Of a stretch of 53,063 bases of DNA, positions 19,701 to 27,034 are shown piece by piece. The stretch's first letter is position 1. The number at the start of each line of letters is the position of its first letter. Source of the stretch: Pseudopelagicola sp. Lineage in GTDB: Bacteria; Pseudomonadota; Alphaproteobacteria; Rhodobacterales; Rhodobacteraceae. The translations under genes and the position numbers were made by a program. Location of the stretch: the NCBI GenBank assembly GCA_026195905.1, contig JAPHRE010000025.1, forward strand, positions 1 through 53,063, given 5' to 3'. The notes beneath the pieces are model-generated. The model searched no databases. It saw nothing but the letters and a program-made list of their open reading frames with translations, and was not told where the DNA came from.

Positions 19701-19916
19701 GCCTTCTCACTCGGCGTCGTGCCCCTCGCCCTGTCGAACGGCGCGGGCGCCGGCGGGCGTACCGCCGTCGGCTCCGCCGTGCTTGGCGGCACAATCACCG
19801 GCACGGTGCTCGGTGTGATCTTCGTGCCGCTCTTCTTCGTGCTCGTGGCGCGCGTCTTCAGCCGCAAACGCGTCAAGGCGCAGGCGGGCGCTCCGCCCCC
19901 CGATTCCGCCCAGTAA
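16776..19916 (+). CDS. RND efflux transporter, AcrB/HAE1 type (pump 2)
   Basis: A 1046-residue proton-driven multidrug exporter. The N terminus MARFFIDRPVFAWVISILIM is the classic HAE1 start. The TM4 relay motif GLLVDDAIVVVENVERIM carries both Asp residues, and the duplicated TM blocks and FMVLALISEDG-type porter loops are intact. Length is close to E. coli AcrB (1049). It forms an operon with the adaptor; no outer-membrane channel or local repressor is encoded, so it probably borrows a TolC-type protein from elsewhere. The C-rich third-position style differs from pump 1 and the core genes. Confidence 0.94.
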   Translation: MARFFIDRPVFAWVISILIMGVGLLSIFTLPIAQYPKIAPPSVRIDAQYPGASAETVANTVTQIIEQQMTGLDGMRYMSSSSTSAGTASISLTFETGTDPDVAQVQVQNKLAQATPILPETVQRLGVRVQKASSSFFMVLALISEDGRLDQADLSDYLSSNLVDEFSRIEGVGGAQVFGAQYAMRIWLDPSKLAAFEMTPSDVVNAVSAQNAQISAGAFGALPAPDGQQLNATITAQSLLSTPEDFRNIVLRAETDGGLVLLRDVARIEIGAENYATIARYNGQPASGMALNLASGANALDTAERVKNRIEEYKAFFPEGVSYVIPYDTTPFIEISIHEVQKTLFEAIGLVFLVMLLFLQNFRATLIPTLAVPVVILGTFAILSITGFTINTLTMLAMVLAIGLLVDDAIVVVENVERIMEEEGLSPREATRKSMGQITGALIGIALVLSAVFVPMAFFGGSTGVIYRQFSITIVSAMSLSVLVALTLTPALCATLLKSKDAHHARRGPLGWFNIAFDKVTGGYAGTVGHMIRRPFRVLVLYAALGYGMVFLFNNTPTGFLPNEDQGILMTIIQGPTGASAERTLDVVKQVETHFHETESANVDSVFGVVGFSFAGQGQNMGLAFVRMKDWDERPSPAQSVQAVAGRAFPAFSGIRDAMVFPIVPPSVIELGNVSGFDFYLQAQGGQTHEQLLNARNQLLGMAAQSPLIGSARPSGLEDATQFKLNIDWRAAGAVGVSPANVGTTLNIAWAGAYVNDFNDNGRIKRVYVQGEPDSRATPSDLQKWRVRNAHGDLVPFANFTTESWEYGPQGLTRYNGVPSMQIQGSPAPGVSTGDAIAEIERLVSQLPPGYSVAWTGLSLEELDSGGSAPMLYALSLAAIFLCLAALYESWAIPFSVMLAMPIGVLGTMGAAYWFGFENGVFFQVGLLTVIGLTGKNAILIVEFARERFEAGEDLYSAAREAARQRFRPIIMTSLAFSLGVVPLALSNGAGAGGRTAVGSAVLGGTITGTVLGVIFVPLFFVLVARVFSRKRVKAQAGAPPPDSAQ

Positions 19917-20368
19917 TGCGGGCCGAACGCGAGGGGCACGTCGCGCGGCCGCACCCGTCATTTCGCGCCCATATAGTGGCCCGGCTAGTGGCTTGGCTTC
20001 GGTGATGGTGTGGATGCCCCCCCTAGCGGCATTGTGATATGCCACTGTGATGCTTTAGAAAACGTCACTTCGAAGGAGAGCATCCCTGTCAGAAGTTGCC
20101 ATGATCGGCATTAAGCACACCTCCATTGCTCTCTCAGAGTCGCGTTAGAATCCCCGTGACTGTACGGTTGCACCCTTGCCGAGGTGAGAAGCCTGTCTTG
20201 GTGCCCCTTGAAACTGCTACAGTGCCTGATCGTGTGATACCGAATATCCAATCCTCGCGAGCATCAGGGCATGTTATCAAACATCGCCGCGTGACTAAGG
20301 CAAATCAGCCTCCGGCAAATCCGGTGCGGTTCACGTCTATGACCCTTCTCTCCACGCATGAAGAGTAG
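19917..20368. other. Intergenic stretch, probably relic DNA
   Basis: This stretch of 452 bases between the AcrB-type gene and the HNH gene has no long frame on either strand with family features. A segment near 20075-20110 has GAAGGAG followed by a short frame reading SEVAMIGI before it stops, reminiscent of the first residues of an IS110-type transposase but too short to assign. I see no terminator after the transporter gene. Confidence 0.35.
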
Positions 20369-20698
20369 ATGGCGACCATTCTGGAAGATCACCGCGACGA
20401 GGCCCTTAAATGGGTCTCTTCGCTTCTGGAGAATGCGACGCTGGACGAGAATGGCTGTTGTGTCACCGCGCCGACCACCCGCCAGAAGGTGCGGTTCCGT
20501 GGTGGGCAGACCGCTTCCTATCGGTTCGTGTACAGCATCGTAAACGAAGAAGTGCTGAGCCACGACGAGGTCGTTCGCCATTGGTGTCATAATCCGCTGT
20601 GTATAAATCCCGCCCATCTCGAGATCGGTAGCAGGCGTGAGAATAAGCATGATGATTGGCTGTTCGCAGCCTATGGTGTCGATCCCATGTGTCTCTGA
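20369..20698 (+). CDS. HNH endonuclease-like protein
   Basis: A 109-residue ORF starting at ATG 20369 just behind GAAGAG. The C-terminal half contains HWCHNPLCINPAHLEIGS followed by ENKHDD, matching the compact HNH motif of small phage and mobile-element nucleases (paired Cys flanking NP, then the NPAHL core and a downstream Asn). The N-terminal ~55 residues have no known features. Such proteins make nicks or double-strand breaks in DNA, often in phage packaging, homing or defence; which applies here is unclear. It stands alone between two non-coding, apparently degraded stretches beside the Anbu operon. Confidence 0.6.
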   Translation: MATILEDHRDEALKWVSSLLENATLDENGCCVTAPTTRQKVRFRGGQTASYRFVYSIVNEEVLSHDEVVRHWCHNPLCINPAHLEIGSRRENKHDDWLFAAYGVDPMCL

Positions 20699-20917
20699 CC
20701 ATTCCTGAATAGACCAACCTGTCCCGACAGCCCCGAGCCAACGTACCAATGATGGGCAAGGCGGAGGGGTGAGCAGGGTGCCTTGTCGCGGGGCGGTGAC
20801 ATCGACCACTGTCGCTGCCCTTCACTTGGTCTCGCCCTCGATAGTCCTTGGCTTGCCTGTCGGAACCTTGACGACGTGAAGAGATATGCTCGCGATGGAA
20901 CGCTGATAGGCATCAGA

Positions 20918-20998
20918 ATGGAGCAGGCCGTCGTAGAGGAGGGGCGGCGTCCTCAGCTCAATCTCATCGGTCAACGACACATCCACGGTCTTTGCTGA
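20918..20998 (+). pseudogene. Short coding tail shared with 29366-29461
   Basis: The last 21 codons before the final Cys read through EEGRRPQLNLIG and agree with the copy at 29396-29458 in all but one residue (Gln for Arg). Three of the four base changes are silent in this frame, which points to protein-level constraint in the past. Upstream the frame continues but looks unrelated to the other copy, and the ATG at 20918 has a poor RBS. It is best read as the remaining end of a gene. A matching hairpin follows in both places. Confidence 0.4.
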
Positions 20999-21010
20999 CC
21001 AGAAGGTGGA

Positions 21011-21030
21011 AGGGGTGCTACGGTGCCCCT
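21011..21030 (+). terminator. Hairpin after the shared coding tail
   Basis: An 8-bp stem with two wobble pairs (21011-21018 with 21023-21030) and a TACG loop follows the tail by 12 bases. Its counterpart at 29477-29496 is at the same place relative to the other tail copy. No T run follows here, so termination would be weak. Confidence 0.4.
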
Positions 21031-21099
21031 GCTGCTGCTCTTGGGGGCGGATTGCCGCCATTCATTGTTCTAGCCTCAATGCCTGCTTTCGATACCCGC

Positions 21100-21834
21100 T
21101 CAGTTGATCTTATAGCTTGGTAATTGGGCCAGTGCGTTGCGCAAGGCGTCACCCCAGCTTGATGAAACTGCTTGGTAGTATGCGTCGTCCACTTCGATTC
21201 GCGGCCTGTCGGCGACTTCAAAGCTGTCTCGAAAATAGATCTGAAGATCAAGCGGCAACCCAACAGATAAATTCGCCTTAATCGTTGAATCAAACGAGAC
21301 GATCAGAAGCTTAACAGCGTCTTCAAATGACATGTCAGGGTCGTAGGCCCTTACAAGGATCGGTTTGCCATACTTCGTTTCGCCGATCTGGAAAAACGGG
21401 CTGTCGCCAGTAATTTCAATAAAGTTGCCTTCCGGGTAAATCAAAAACATCGTAGGTGCCCCGCCTTTGATTTGGCCGCCTAGGATCACCGAGGCTTTGA
21501 ATTTGGACGACGCTTCCTGTCCTTCAGAATGGCTATCGGCTATCACTTCTCGCAATGTCGAGCCAACTAGCCGGGCGATCTGAAACATCGTTGGCAGTTC
21601 CAGCATAGAGGGGCTGCGTTCCGTCGCAACCTTTGAGCGTTCCTCAAGAAGGCTGATTAAGGATTGGGTCGTTGCCAGATTACCCGATGTCATAAGGGTT
21701 ATGACCCGTTCACCCAGAACATCCCATGTGAACATTTTCCGCGTGACCGAGAAATTATCGACGCCTGCGTTGGTGCGGGTGTCGGACATAAAAACCAAGC
21801 CTTTATTCAATTTTAGTCCGACGCAGTAGGTCAT
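21100..21834 (-). CDS. Anbu, proteasome/HslV-like peptidase
   Basis: A 244-residue Ntn-hydrolase of the Anbu (ancestral beta subunit, bacterial proteasome homologue) family. After removal of Met1 the nucleophile would be Thr2 (MTYCVGLKLNKGLVFMSDTR); Asp18 and Lys33 sit where the proteasome Asp17 and Lys33 are expected. Length fits Anbu rather than HslV (about 175). Published Anbu proteins assemble into open rings, and their substrates are unknown. It is the last gene of an operon with transglutaminase-like, alpha-E and ATP-grasp genes, the known genomic partners. Codon use here is less GC-biased than in the core genes. Confidence 0.88.
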   Translation of the reverse strand: MTYCVGLKLNKGLVFMSDTRTNAGVDNFSVTRKMFTWDVLGERVITLMTSGNLATTQSLISLLEERSKVATERSPSMLELPTMFQIARLVGSTLREVIADSHSEGQEASSKFKASVILGGQIKGGAPTMFLIYPEGNFIEITGDSPFFQIGETKYGKPILVRAYDPDMSFEDAVKLLIVSFDSTIKANLSVGLPLDLQIYFRDSFEVADRPRIEVDDAYYQAVSSSWGDALRNALAQLPSYKIN

Positions 21835-21881
21835 TGCTTTGGTCCAGTACCGGATAGAAAAACGAAACAGATACCCGGTAT

Positions 21882-22679
21882 CTATTGCTGAATTTGCAGC
21901 GATACAATCATCGTCTCGGCAATAGCCCCCCTGCGAATGCCTGTAATTGGCGCCGCATCCCGTGAATCGAGACCCGTTGCAATCCTAACATAACGCTCAT
22001 CTGGTGAAATGCCATTCGAGACATCAAAGCCGACCCATCCCAGCCCCTCGATATGGGCTTCGGCCCAAGCGTGACTGGCATCCTGGTCGATACGGTCGTC
22101 CATCATGAGATATCCACTCACGTAGCGCGCAGGAATGCCTGCCACGCGCGCCGCGGCAACGAAGATTTGTGCGTGGTCTTGGCAAACGCCACCACCGGCC
22201 TCAAGCGCCTCTTCTGCGCTGGTGCCTGCGAAGGTATTTGCTTCGCCATAAGGAGCCTGTGCAAGAATGACCTTTGACAAGGCGTGCAGACTGGTAAGCG
22301 TATCATCTTTGGTATTGATATTTTTGGCCAGTTTGCGAATGGAGCGTCCCGGAGCTGTGCGTGGCGTACTTTGGCAGAAATGCCAAAGCGGAGCCTGTCC
22401 GTAAATTTTGCCGAAGACACCATCAGACGAATGGGTTTCGATTTCGCCTGAGACTTGGACCGAGACTTCTGTAGTGCCTGTTTCGGCTTGAACCAACAGC
22501 GTATGGTTTTGATATTGATCTTGAAACTCAAGTTCCTGCACCCCGCCAGAAATCGAGACATTCCAATTCAAAACCGTTTGGTGTTTTGTCGAAATCGGGG
22601 TCAGACGCACTTGCTGCAAGCCATAAGAGACCGGGGCATCATAGGTATATCGGGTCGTATGAGAGATTTTCAGCTTCAT
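21882..22679 (-). CDS. Transglutaminase-like cysteine peptidase (Anbu operon, proximal)
   Basis: A 265-residue cytoplasmic protein. The N-terminal beta-rich domain (MKLKISHTTRYTYDAPVSYG) is the bacterial transglutaminase-like N domain; the papain-fold core follows with catalytic Cys166 (GGGVCQDHA), His203 (SHAWAEAH) and Asp219 (GFDVSNG). All three are present, so it is probably an active cysteine peptidase or amide-transferring enzyme. It begins 12 bases after the alpha-E gene and ends 47 bases before anbu. In the proposed role of these loci it would cut or remodel peptides made by the ATP-grasp partner; this is inference. Confidence 0.9.
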   Translation of the reverse strand: MKLKISHTTRYTYDAPVSYGLQQVRLTPISTKHQTVLNWNVSISGGVQELEFQDQYQNHTLLVQAETGTTEVSVQVSGEIETHSSDGVFGKIYGQAPLWHFCQSTPRTAPGRSIRKLAKNINTKDDTLTSLHALSKVILAQAPYGEANTFAGTSAEEALEAGGGVCQDHAQIFVAAARVAGIPARYVSGYLMMDDRIDQDASHAWAEAHIEGLGWVGFDVSNGISPDERYVRIATGLDSRDAAPITGIRRGAIAETMIVSLQIQQ

Positions 22680-22691
22680 AGTCTCGCTTGC

Positions 22692-23633
22692 TTATCCATT
22701 GAACCGATAATCTTTTTCGATCTGTTGCCCGATCGCGTTGATGTCGTCGATATAGGTTGTGATGAATTGATGTAGCCCCTCGTCAAAAATCGTTGCAATC
22801 GTGTTCTCGCGCAGCCTATCGCGCTGTGCGCTGATCATGTCGTGGCAGGTCAAGCGCGCGCCATAATCCTTGGCGAGAAAACCGAGGCTCTCTTCCAGAA
22901 TTCGGCTGCAAAACGACAAGGAACGTGGAAAGCGAGGATCCAGAATGAGGAAATCAGCGACACTAGATGGTGTCATGTTTTCATCATTGAGCCACCGAAA
23001 TGAGCGGTGGGCAGAGACGGACCGTAGTATTGTTTCCCACTGCACATTGTCCAATGCAGAGCCGACAAAGCTGGCTGAAGGTAACAATGTATAATATTTC
23101 ACATCAATAATTCGCGCTGTATTATCTGCCCTTTCCAATGCCAGACCAATTTGAGTGAAATCATAGATGTCGTTGCGCAGCATTGTGCCGTGCAAAGCAC
23201 CACGGACCAATGCGCTATGACGGCGAATTTCTCCGAGCACTGTCGGCAAATCAGTTTCTTTGACAGGCGACTTGAGCGTCTCCTTAATGCCCATCCAGCC
23301 TTCATTGACCGCTTCCCAAACTTCAGTAGTCAACGCTGTTCGGACCATACGCGCATTGGTGCGTGCTTTCTCTACTGCTGAAAGAGCACTAGACGGATTG
23401 GCGGTGTCTCGCAGCAGGAAATCCACCACATGCGCGGCCTCGTAGCTGTCATATTTGGCGTCATAATGGCTACGTGCCCCCGCCGTGATCACAACGGATT
23501 TCCATTCGGAGGCGGGATCATTGGATCTTGTCAGCGCGATCCGAAAACCGGCTTCGACGAGGCGAGCAGTATTCTCGCAGCGCTCCAAAAAACGGAACAT
23601 CCAGTACAGGCCGCCAGCGGTTTTTCCAAGCAT
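22692..23633 (-). CDS. Alpha-E domain-containing protein
   Basis: A 313-residue all-helical protein with the family start LGKTAGGLYWMFRFLERCENTARLVE and the conserved core RNDIYDFTQIGLALERADNTARIIDVKYY. The domain carries many conserved Glu, Arg and His residues but no known catalytic mechanism. It is nearly always encoded next to the circularly permuted ATP-grasp protein, here only 4 bases after it, and has been proposed to act with it in amide-bond chemistry. No membrane segment or signal peptide. Confidence 0.9.
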   Translation of the reverse strand: MLGKTAGGLYWMFRFLERCENTARLVEAGFRIALTRSNDPASEWKSVVITAGARSHYDAKYDSYEAAHVVDFLLRDTANPSSALSAVEKARTNARMVRTALTTEVWEAVNEGWMGIKETLKSPVKETDLPTVLGEIRRHSALVRGALHGTMLRNDIYDFTQIGLALERADNTARIIDVKYYTLLPSASFVGSALDNVQWETILRSVSAHRSFRWLNDENMTPSSVADFLILDPRFPRSLSFCSRILEESLGFLAKDYGARLTCHDMISAQRDRLRENTIATIFDEGLHQFITTYIDDINAIGQQIEKDYRFNG

Positions 23634-23637
23634 CCCG

Positions 23638-25065
23638 CTAGTCCTCCAGAACCCAAGTGTCTTTGGTGCCGCCGCCCTGACTTGAGTTAACCACCAGCGA
23701 GCCAGCCTTCAATGCCACTCGGGTCAGTCCGCCAGGGGTGATGTCGATACCCCCTGGTGACACAAGAGCAAATGGGCGCAAGTCAACGTGACGCGGGGCA
23801 AGCCCCTTTTTGGCAAAGATAGGCACCGTCGATAACGACAACGTCGGCTGCGCGATATAGTTACTGGGGTTTCGGCGCAGTTTGGCGGCAAAGGATGACA
23901 GCTCTTTCTTGCTGGCTGCTGGCCCTACAAGCATCCCGTAGCCGCCCGAGCCGTGAACCTCTTTGACGACAAGATCTGGCAGATGTGCCAAGACATAAGC
24001 CAGCGAGTCCGGCTCTGAACATCGCCAGGTCTGGACATTCTTCAAAATCGCTTTCTCACCCGTATAGAACTCGATGATATCGGGCATATACGAATATATC
24101 GCTTTATCGTCAGCAATCCCTGTACCGGGAGCGTTGGCAATCGTGATGTTACCGGCTCGGTAGACATCCATAATGCCAGGTACACCCAGCATAGAGTCAG
24201 GATTGAAGTTCAGCGGATCAAGATACTCATCATCGACCCTGCGATACAGAACATCAATGTTCTTATAGCCTCTGGTCGTACGCATTGCGATGTGGCCGTC
24301 CACAACCATCAGATCATGCCCTTCCACAAGCTCGACGCCCATCTGGTCGGCTAGAAACGAATGCTCAAAATAGGCAGAGTTGTGAATGCCAGGGGTCAAA
24401 ATCGCGACGGTCGGCTTGCCATGACATCGCTCGGGCGCAGATGCGGCTAGCGAGCGTCTCAGGCTCTTAGGATAGTTACTGACCCGCTGAACTTTGATCT
24501 GGCTGAACAGTTCGGGGAACATATGCAGCATCGTTTCGCGGTTTTCAAGCATGTAGGAGACCCCAGAGGGTGTACGGGCATTGTCTTCCAACACAAAGAA
24601 GTCATCCTCACCCGTGCGCACAAGATCGGTGCCGACGATATGAGTGTATACGTTACCCGGAGGTGTCAATCCGATCATCTGCGGCAGGAAGGCTTCATTG
24701 CGCGAAATGAGCTCTGTCGGCACGATGCCCGCACGTAGAATTTCTTGGCGGTGATAGATGTCGTGCAAGAAAGCATTGATTGCAGTGACACGTTGCTTGA
24801 TCCCTTTCGACAATTTGGTCCACTCGCGGTTCGCAATAATGCGGGGGATTAAGTCGAACGGGATCAAACGTTCTTGGGCAGCGGCTTGACCATAGACATT
24901 AAAGGTGATGCCTGTGCGTCGAAAGAACGCCTCAGCTTCCTTTGATTTCTTTGAAAGACGCGCGGGGTCCTCGTCTGCAAACCACTTTTGGAATTCGGCA
25001 TATGGAGCGCGGACGCCATCTGAACCCGAGAGCATTTCATCAAAGTGGTGGCGTTCTGAATCCAT
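23638..25065 (-). CDS. Circularly permuted ATP-grasp type 2 protein
   Basis: A 475-residue protein of the circularly permuted ATP-grasp family, predicted to ligate amino acids or peptides with ATP. Recognisable segments in order are ITFNVYG and IPFDLIPRII near the N terminus, VLEDNARTPSGVSYMLENR, VLYRRVDDEYLDP, VVKEVHGSGGYGM and the C-terminal NSSQGGGTKDTWVLED. It is the second gene of the operon, 48 bases after the second transglutaminase-like gene. The usual head-to-tail association with alpha-E is present. Its product is not known for any member I can name. Confidence 0.92.
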   Translation of the reverse strand: MDSERHHFDEMLSGSDGVRAPYAEFQKWFADEDPARLSKKSKEAEAFFRRTGITFNVYGQAAAQERLIPFDLIPRIIANREWTKLSKGIKQRVTAINAFLHDIYHRQEILRAGIVPTELISRNEAFLPQMIGLTPPGNVYTHIVGTDLVRTGEDDFFVLEDNARTPSGVSYMLENRETMLHMFPELFSQIKVQRVSNYPKSLRRSLAASAPERCHGKPTVAILTPGIHNSAYFEHSFLADQMGVELVEGHDLMVVDGHIAMRTTRGYKNIDVLYRRVDDEYLDPLNFNPDSMLGVPGIMDVYRAGNITIANAPGTGIADDKAIYSYMPDIIEFYTGEKAILKNVQTWRCSEPDSLAYVLAHLPDLVVKEVHGSGGYGMLVGPAASKKELSSFAAKLRRNPSNYIAQPTLSLSTVPIFAKKGLAPRHVDLRPFALVSPGGIDITPGGLTRVALKAGSLVVNSSQGGGTKDTWVLED

Positions 25066-25113
25066 AGAACCATACTAAGAGTTGCTGAAGGTTTGGCAAT
25101 GCGGATTGCGGGA

Positions 25114-25893
25114 TCATTCAATGCGCGACACATCAATAGCCTGTTTTTTGAGCACCATCTTGCCGTAAGACGTCATAAAAGAGACGTCTGCCGCGTCCCT
25201 GCCCACTCCAATGCGCACAATTTCGGTCGCTTTTGCCATGCCCGTCGGGTCGACTAAATGCCATTTTCCTTCTAGGTAAACCTCTGCCACGGCATGAAAA
25301 TCCTGTGGAGTGACATCTGGCGCATAGGCGCTAACAAATCGGGCGGGAATGCCCACTGCACGCGCCATTGAAATCAAGACATGTGCATAGTCACGACAAA
25401 CCCCTGCACGCGCACCAAAGCTATCCGTTGCGGTTGTCGAACCATGACTTGCAAGGTTGTCATACGTGAATCGATCCTTAATCCATGCGGACATTGCCGC
25501 AACGAGTTGACCACCAGAGTGATCGCCAAATAAAGCAGGAACAGTATTGAGAAAGTTTTCAGGGTGGCAATATCGTGAGGGCATAAGAAACTTTATGACC
25601 TCGCTTGGAAGCTGGCGGAGCTGCGTGGCTGAGAGATCAGCCAATTCAACACTGTGTCGATCCACCACGACCTGCGTCTGATACAAGCAGTCCAATTCAT
25701 CGGCCACACGCACCCACCGCCTTGTTCCGACCTGTTCTTCGCCGCAAAGAATACTGGTTTCAGCATCTGGTGAGATGCGAAATTTCGTGCCTCGTAAGCG
25801 CTGATCGGTATCCTGCGCAGCCTCGATCTGCAGCAATAGATCGCAAGGCTGCGCAGACGTGTAGATTAGGTGGGCCAGGATCGATAGACGCAA
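25114..25893 (-). CDS. Transglutaminase-like cysteine peptidase (Anbu operon, distal)
   Basis: A 259-residue paralogue of the other transglutaminase-like gene and the first gene of the operon. The start is a TTG at 25893 with TAAGGA upstream; it gives the family start MRLSILAHLIYTSAQPCDLLLQIEAA, and no ATG fits. Catalytic Cys166 (RAGVCRDYAH), His200 (DFHAVAEVY) and Asp215 (LVDPTGMA) are all present. The two paralogues diverge strongly outside these motifs, so they probably act on different substrates. A rare start codon on the first gene of the operon may hold its translation low. Confidence 0.88.
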   Translation of the reverse strand: MRLSILAHLIYTSAQPCDLLLQIEAAQDTDQRLRGTKFRISPDAETSILCGEEQVGTRRWVRVADELDCLYQTQVVVDRHSVELADLSATQLRQLPSEVIKFLMPSRYCHPENFLNTVPALFGDHSGGQLVAAMSAWIKDRFTYDNLASHGSTTATDSFGARAGVCRDYAHVLISMARAVGIPARFVSAYAPDVTPQDFHAVAEVYLEGKWHLVDPTGMAKATEIVRIGVGRDAADVSFMTSYGKMVLKKQAIDVSRIE

Positions 25894-25926
25894 GACATAT
25901 CCTTACAAGGCTAAAACGCAAGACAT
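25888..25926. repeat. 11-bp direct repeat at the Anbu operon start
   Basis: ACGCAAGACAT occurs at 25888-25898 and 25916-25926, 28 bases apart, covering the TTG start region of the first operon gene and its leader. It could be a regulator-binding pair or chance. Confidence 0.3.
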
Positions 25927-26154
25927 GCAAGCTCTCACTTATCGATCGGAGTGTCGATGTATTTTCAAACAAGAGCTTGAACGGCAGCACGGTTTATCTA
26001 AGCGTTAATGCGGGTATTCGCTACCTAGCAGCTACTTGGGAACTCGGGCTCCCTCCTGCCGTTCGCTGCTCAGGCCACTAAGGTCCGGTTTGGGCCAGAG
26101 AAATCACCACTCGAGCAAATCCCCATAGATTGCCTGCAGTACCCCCCTCAACCA

Positions 26155-26280
26155 TCAGCGCCACACACCACTCCCCAGTCTGGGGCATCGCCTGGGGCAT
26201 TCGTAAGCCGTCCCTCAAGAACATCTCTTAGGAAAAAAGGACTTTACGAACTCTGTGAGAAAATGGCTGGGATGGTAGGA
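26155..26280. repeat. Left attachment-site repeat (126 bp) with tRNA-Gln 3' remnant
   Basis: This 126-bp segment is identical, apart from one base (26192 C, 30509 T), to 30472-30597. Its last 17 bases (26264-26280) are the 3' end of the tRNA-Gln gene on the minus strand, including the CCA, after which the sequences differ. The arrangement is that of an element integrated into a tRNA 3' end. The repeat extends 109 bases past the tRNA, far longer than a normal att core. Confidence 0.8.
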
Positions 26281-26371
26281 ATTCAGGTAGACGGATGATC
26301 CGGTACCGAAACTTTGCCGATCTGTTGGAAATGGGGCAACGGATGGGGCGGTGTGGTGGGAGGAGATCTCG

Positions 26372-26629
26372 CTAGAGACAATTCTTCGCATAGACTGATT
26401 TGCTATCGGAGAGGATGTCAATCAGTTCTAAATCTGAAGGATATTTCAAACGTTCGTCTTCGAGTTTCACTATCGCTTCTCGCAGATTACTACAAGCCTC
26501 ACCAGAGGGTACCTTCTCAACGTACTGATAATGATAAGCTTTCATCAATGAGCCAGCGATGACGATCAGAATAATGGCTGCGAAGAGTCTATTGTTTCGT
26601 ATCCAGTTGAAAAAAGTTGAATTTGTCAT
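26372..26629 (-). CDS. Unknown single-span membrane protein in the tRNA-Gln element
   Basis: An 85-residue ORF, ATG at 26629. Residues 12-33 (RNNRLFAAIILIVIAGSLMKAY) form a membrane span with a basic cytoplasmic flank; the remainder is charged and soluble with two Cys (EACSNL, AKNCL). I recognise no family. It is transcribed away from the micro-ORF and integrase operon. Its AT-rich composition is unlike the core genes and consistent with carriage on the element. The ribosome-binding site is weak. Confidence 0.45.
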   Translation of the reverse strand: MTNSTFFNWIRNNRLFAAIILIVIAGSLMKAYHYQYVEKVPSGEACSNLREAIVKLEDERLKYPSDLELIDILSDSKSVYAKNCL

Positions 26630-26730
26630 GGCAGGTCAGGGGCTCTGAGTTTTATTAAAGTGAAATCGTATACTTGGAATGATGGTGCAGTCTGCAACTG
26701 AGATTGCAAGAGAAAACCGAGGACCTTCTC

Positions 26731-26755
26731 GTATCTAAAATGAGACCTTAGATAC
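26731..26755 (+). promoter_or_regulatory. Perfect 8-bp inverted repeat before the micro-ORF operon
   Basis: GTATCTAA (26731-26738) and TTAGATAC (26748-26755) are separated by 9 bases and end directly against the AGGAGG of the first micro-ORF. It could be an operator or an RNA hairpin controlling initiation. Confidence 0.45.
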
Positions 26756-26769
26756 AGGAGGAAGCTCTC

Positions 26770-26937
26770 ATGAAGACCCTATCAGCCCTCAGCGTGCTCG
26801 CTGGGGGTTTTCTTATTCAGCCGTCCCCAAAGGCGGTTGCCTCAACGTTGCTCTGGCTCGTCTCGCGGGTCCACCCGGCGGTGTCTGCCCTGATCCTCGT
26901 GGCGCTGGTGGCGACTTGGAGGGACGACAATGATTGA
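26770..26937 (+). CDS. Micro-ORF 1 upstream of integrase (hydrophobic)
   Basis: A 55-residue ORF with a strong CAGGAGGAAG site. The translation has two hydrophobic stretches (LSALSVLAGGFLI and VSALILVALVATW) with a short loop between, and ends in WRDDND. No known family. It overlaps the next ORF by 8 bases, so translation is coupled. Its product may be a small membrane protein of the element. Confidence 0.5.
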   Translation: MKTLSALSVLAGGFLIQPSPKAVASTLLWLVSRVHPAVSALILVALVATWRDDND

Positions 26938-27034
26938 CCTACTCGTTCTGATCTTGGTGGCGATCGTGAACCCTAGATGGGCCTTGGCGTTGCTTATCGT
27001 GGTGCTGCTGGGAAAGGCGGTGGCGACATGGTGA
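26930..27034 (+). CDS. Micro-ORF 2 upstream of integrase (hydrophobic)
   Basis: A 34-residue ORF beginning at the ATG inside the end of micro-ORF 1 and overlapping micro-ORF 3 by 7 bases. The translation is almost wholly hydrophobic (MIDLLVLILVAIVNP then ALALLIVVLLG), one or two membrane segments. There is no independent RBS, so expression would rely on coupling. No family recognised. Confidence 0.4.
   Translation: MIDLLVLILVAIVNPRWALALLIVVLLGKAVATW

Noticed and set aside
20075-20155. Start of an IS110-like transposase (SEVAMIGI)
   Set aside because: Only eight residues resemble such proteins before the frame stops; too little to call an insertion sequence.
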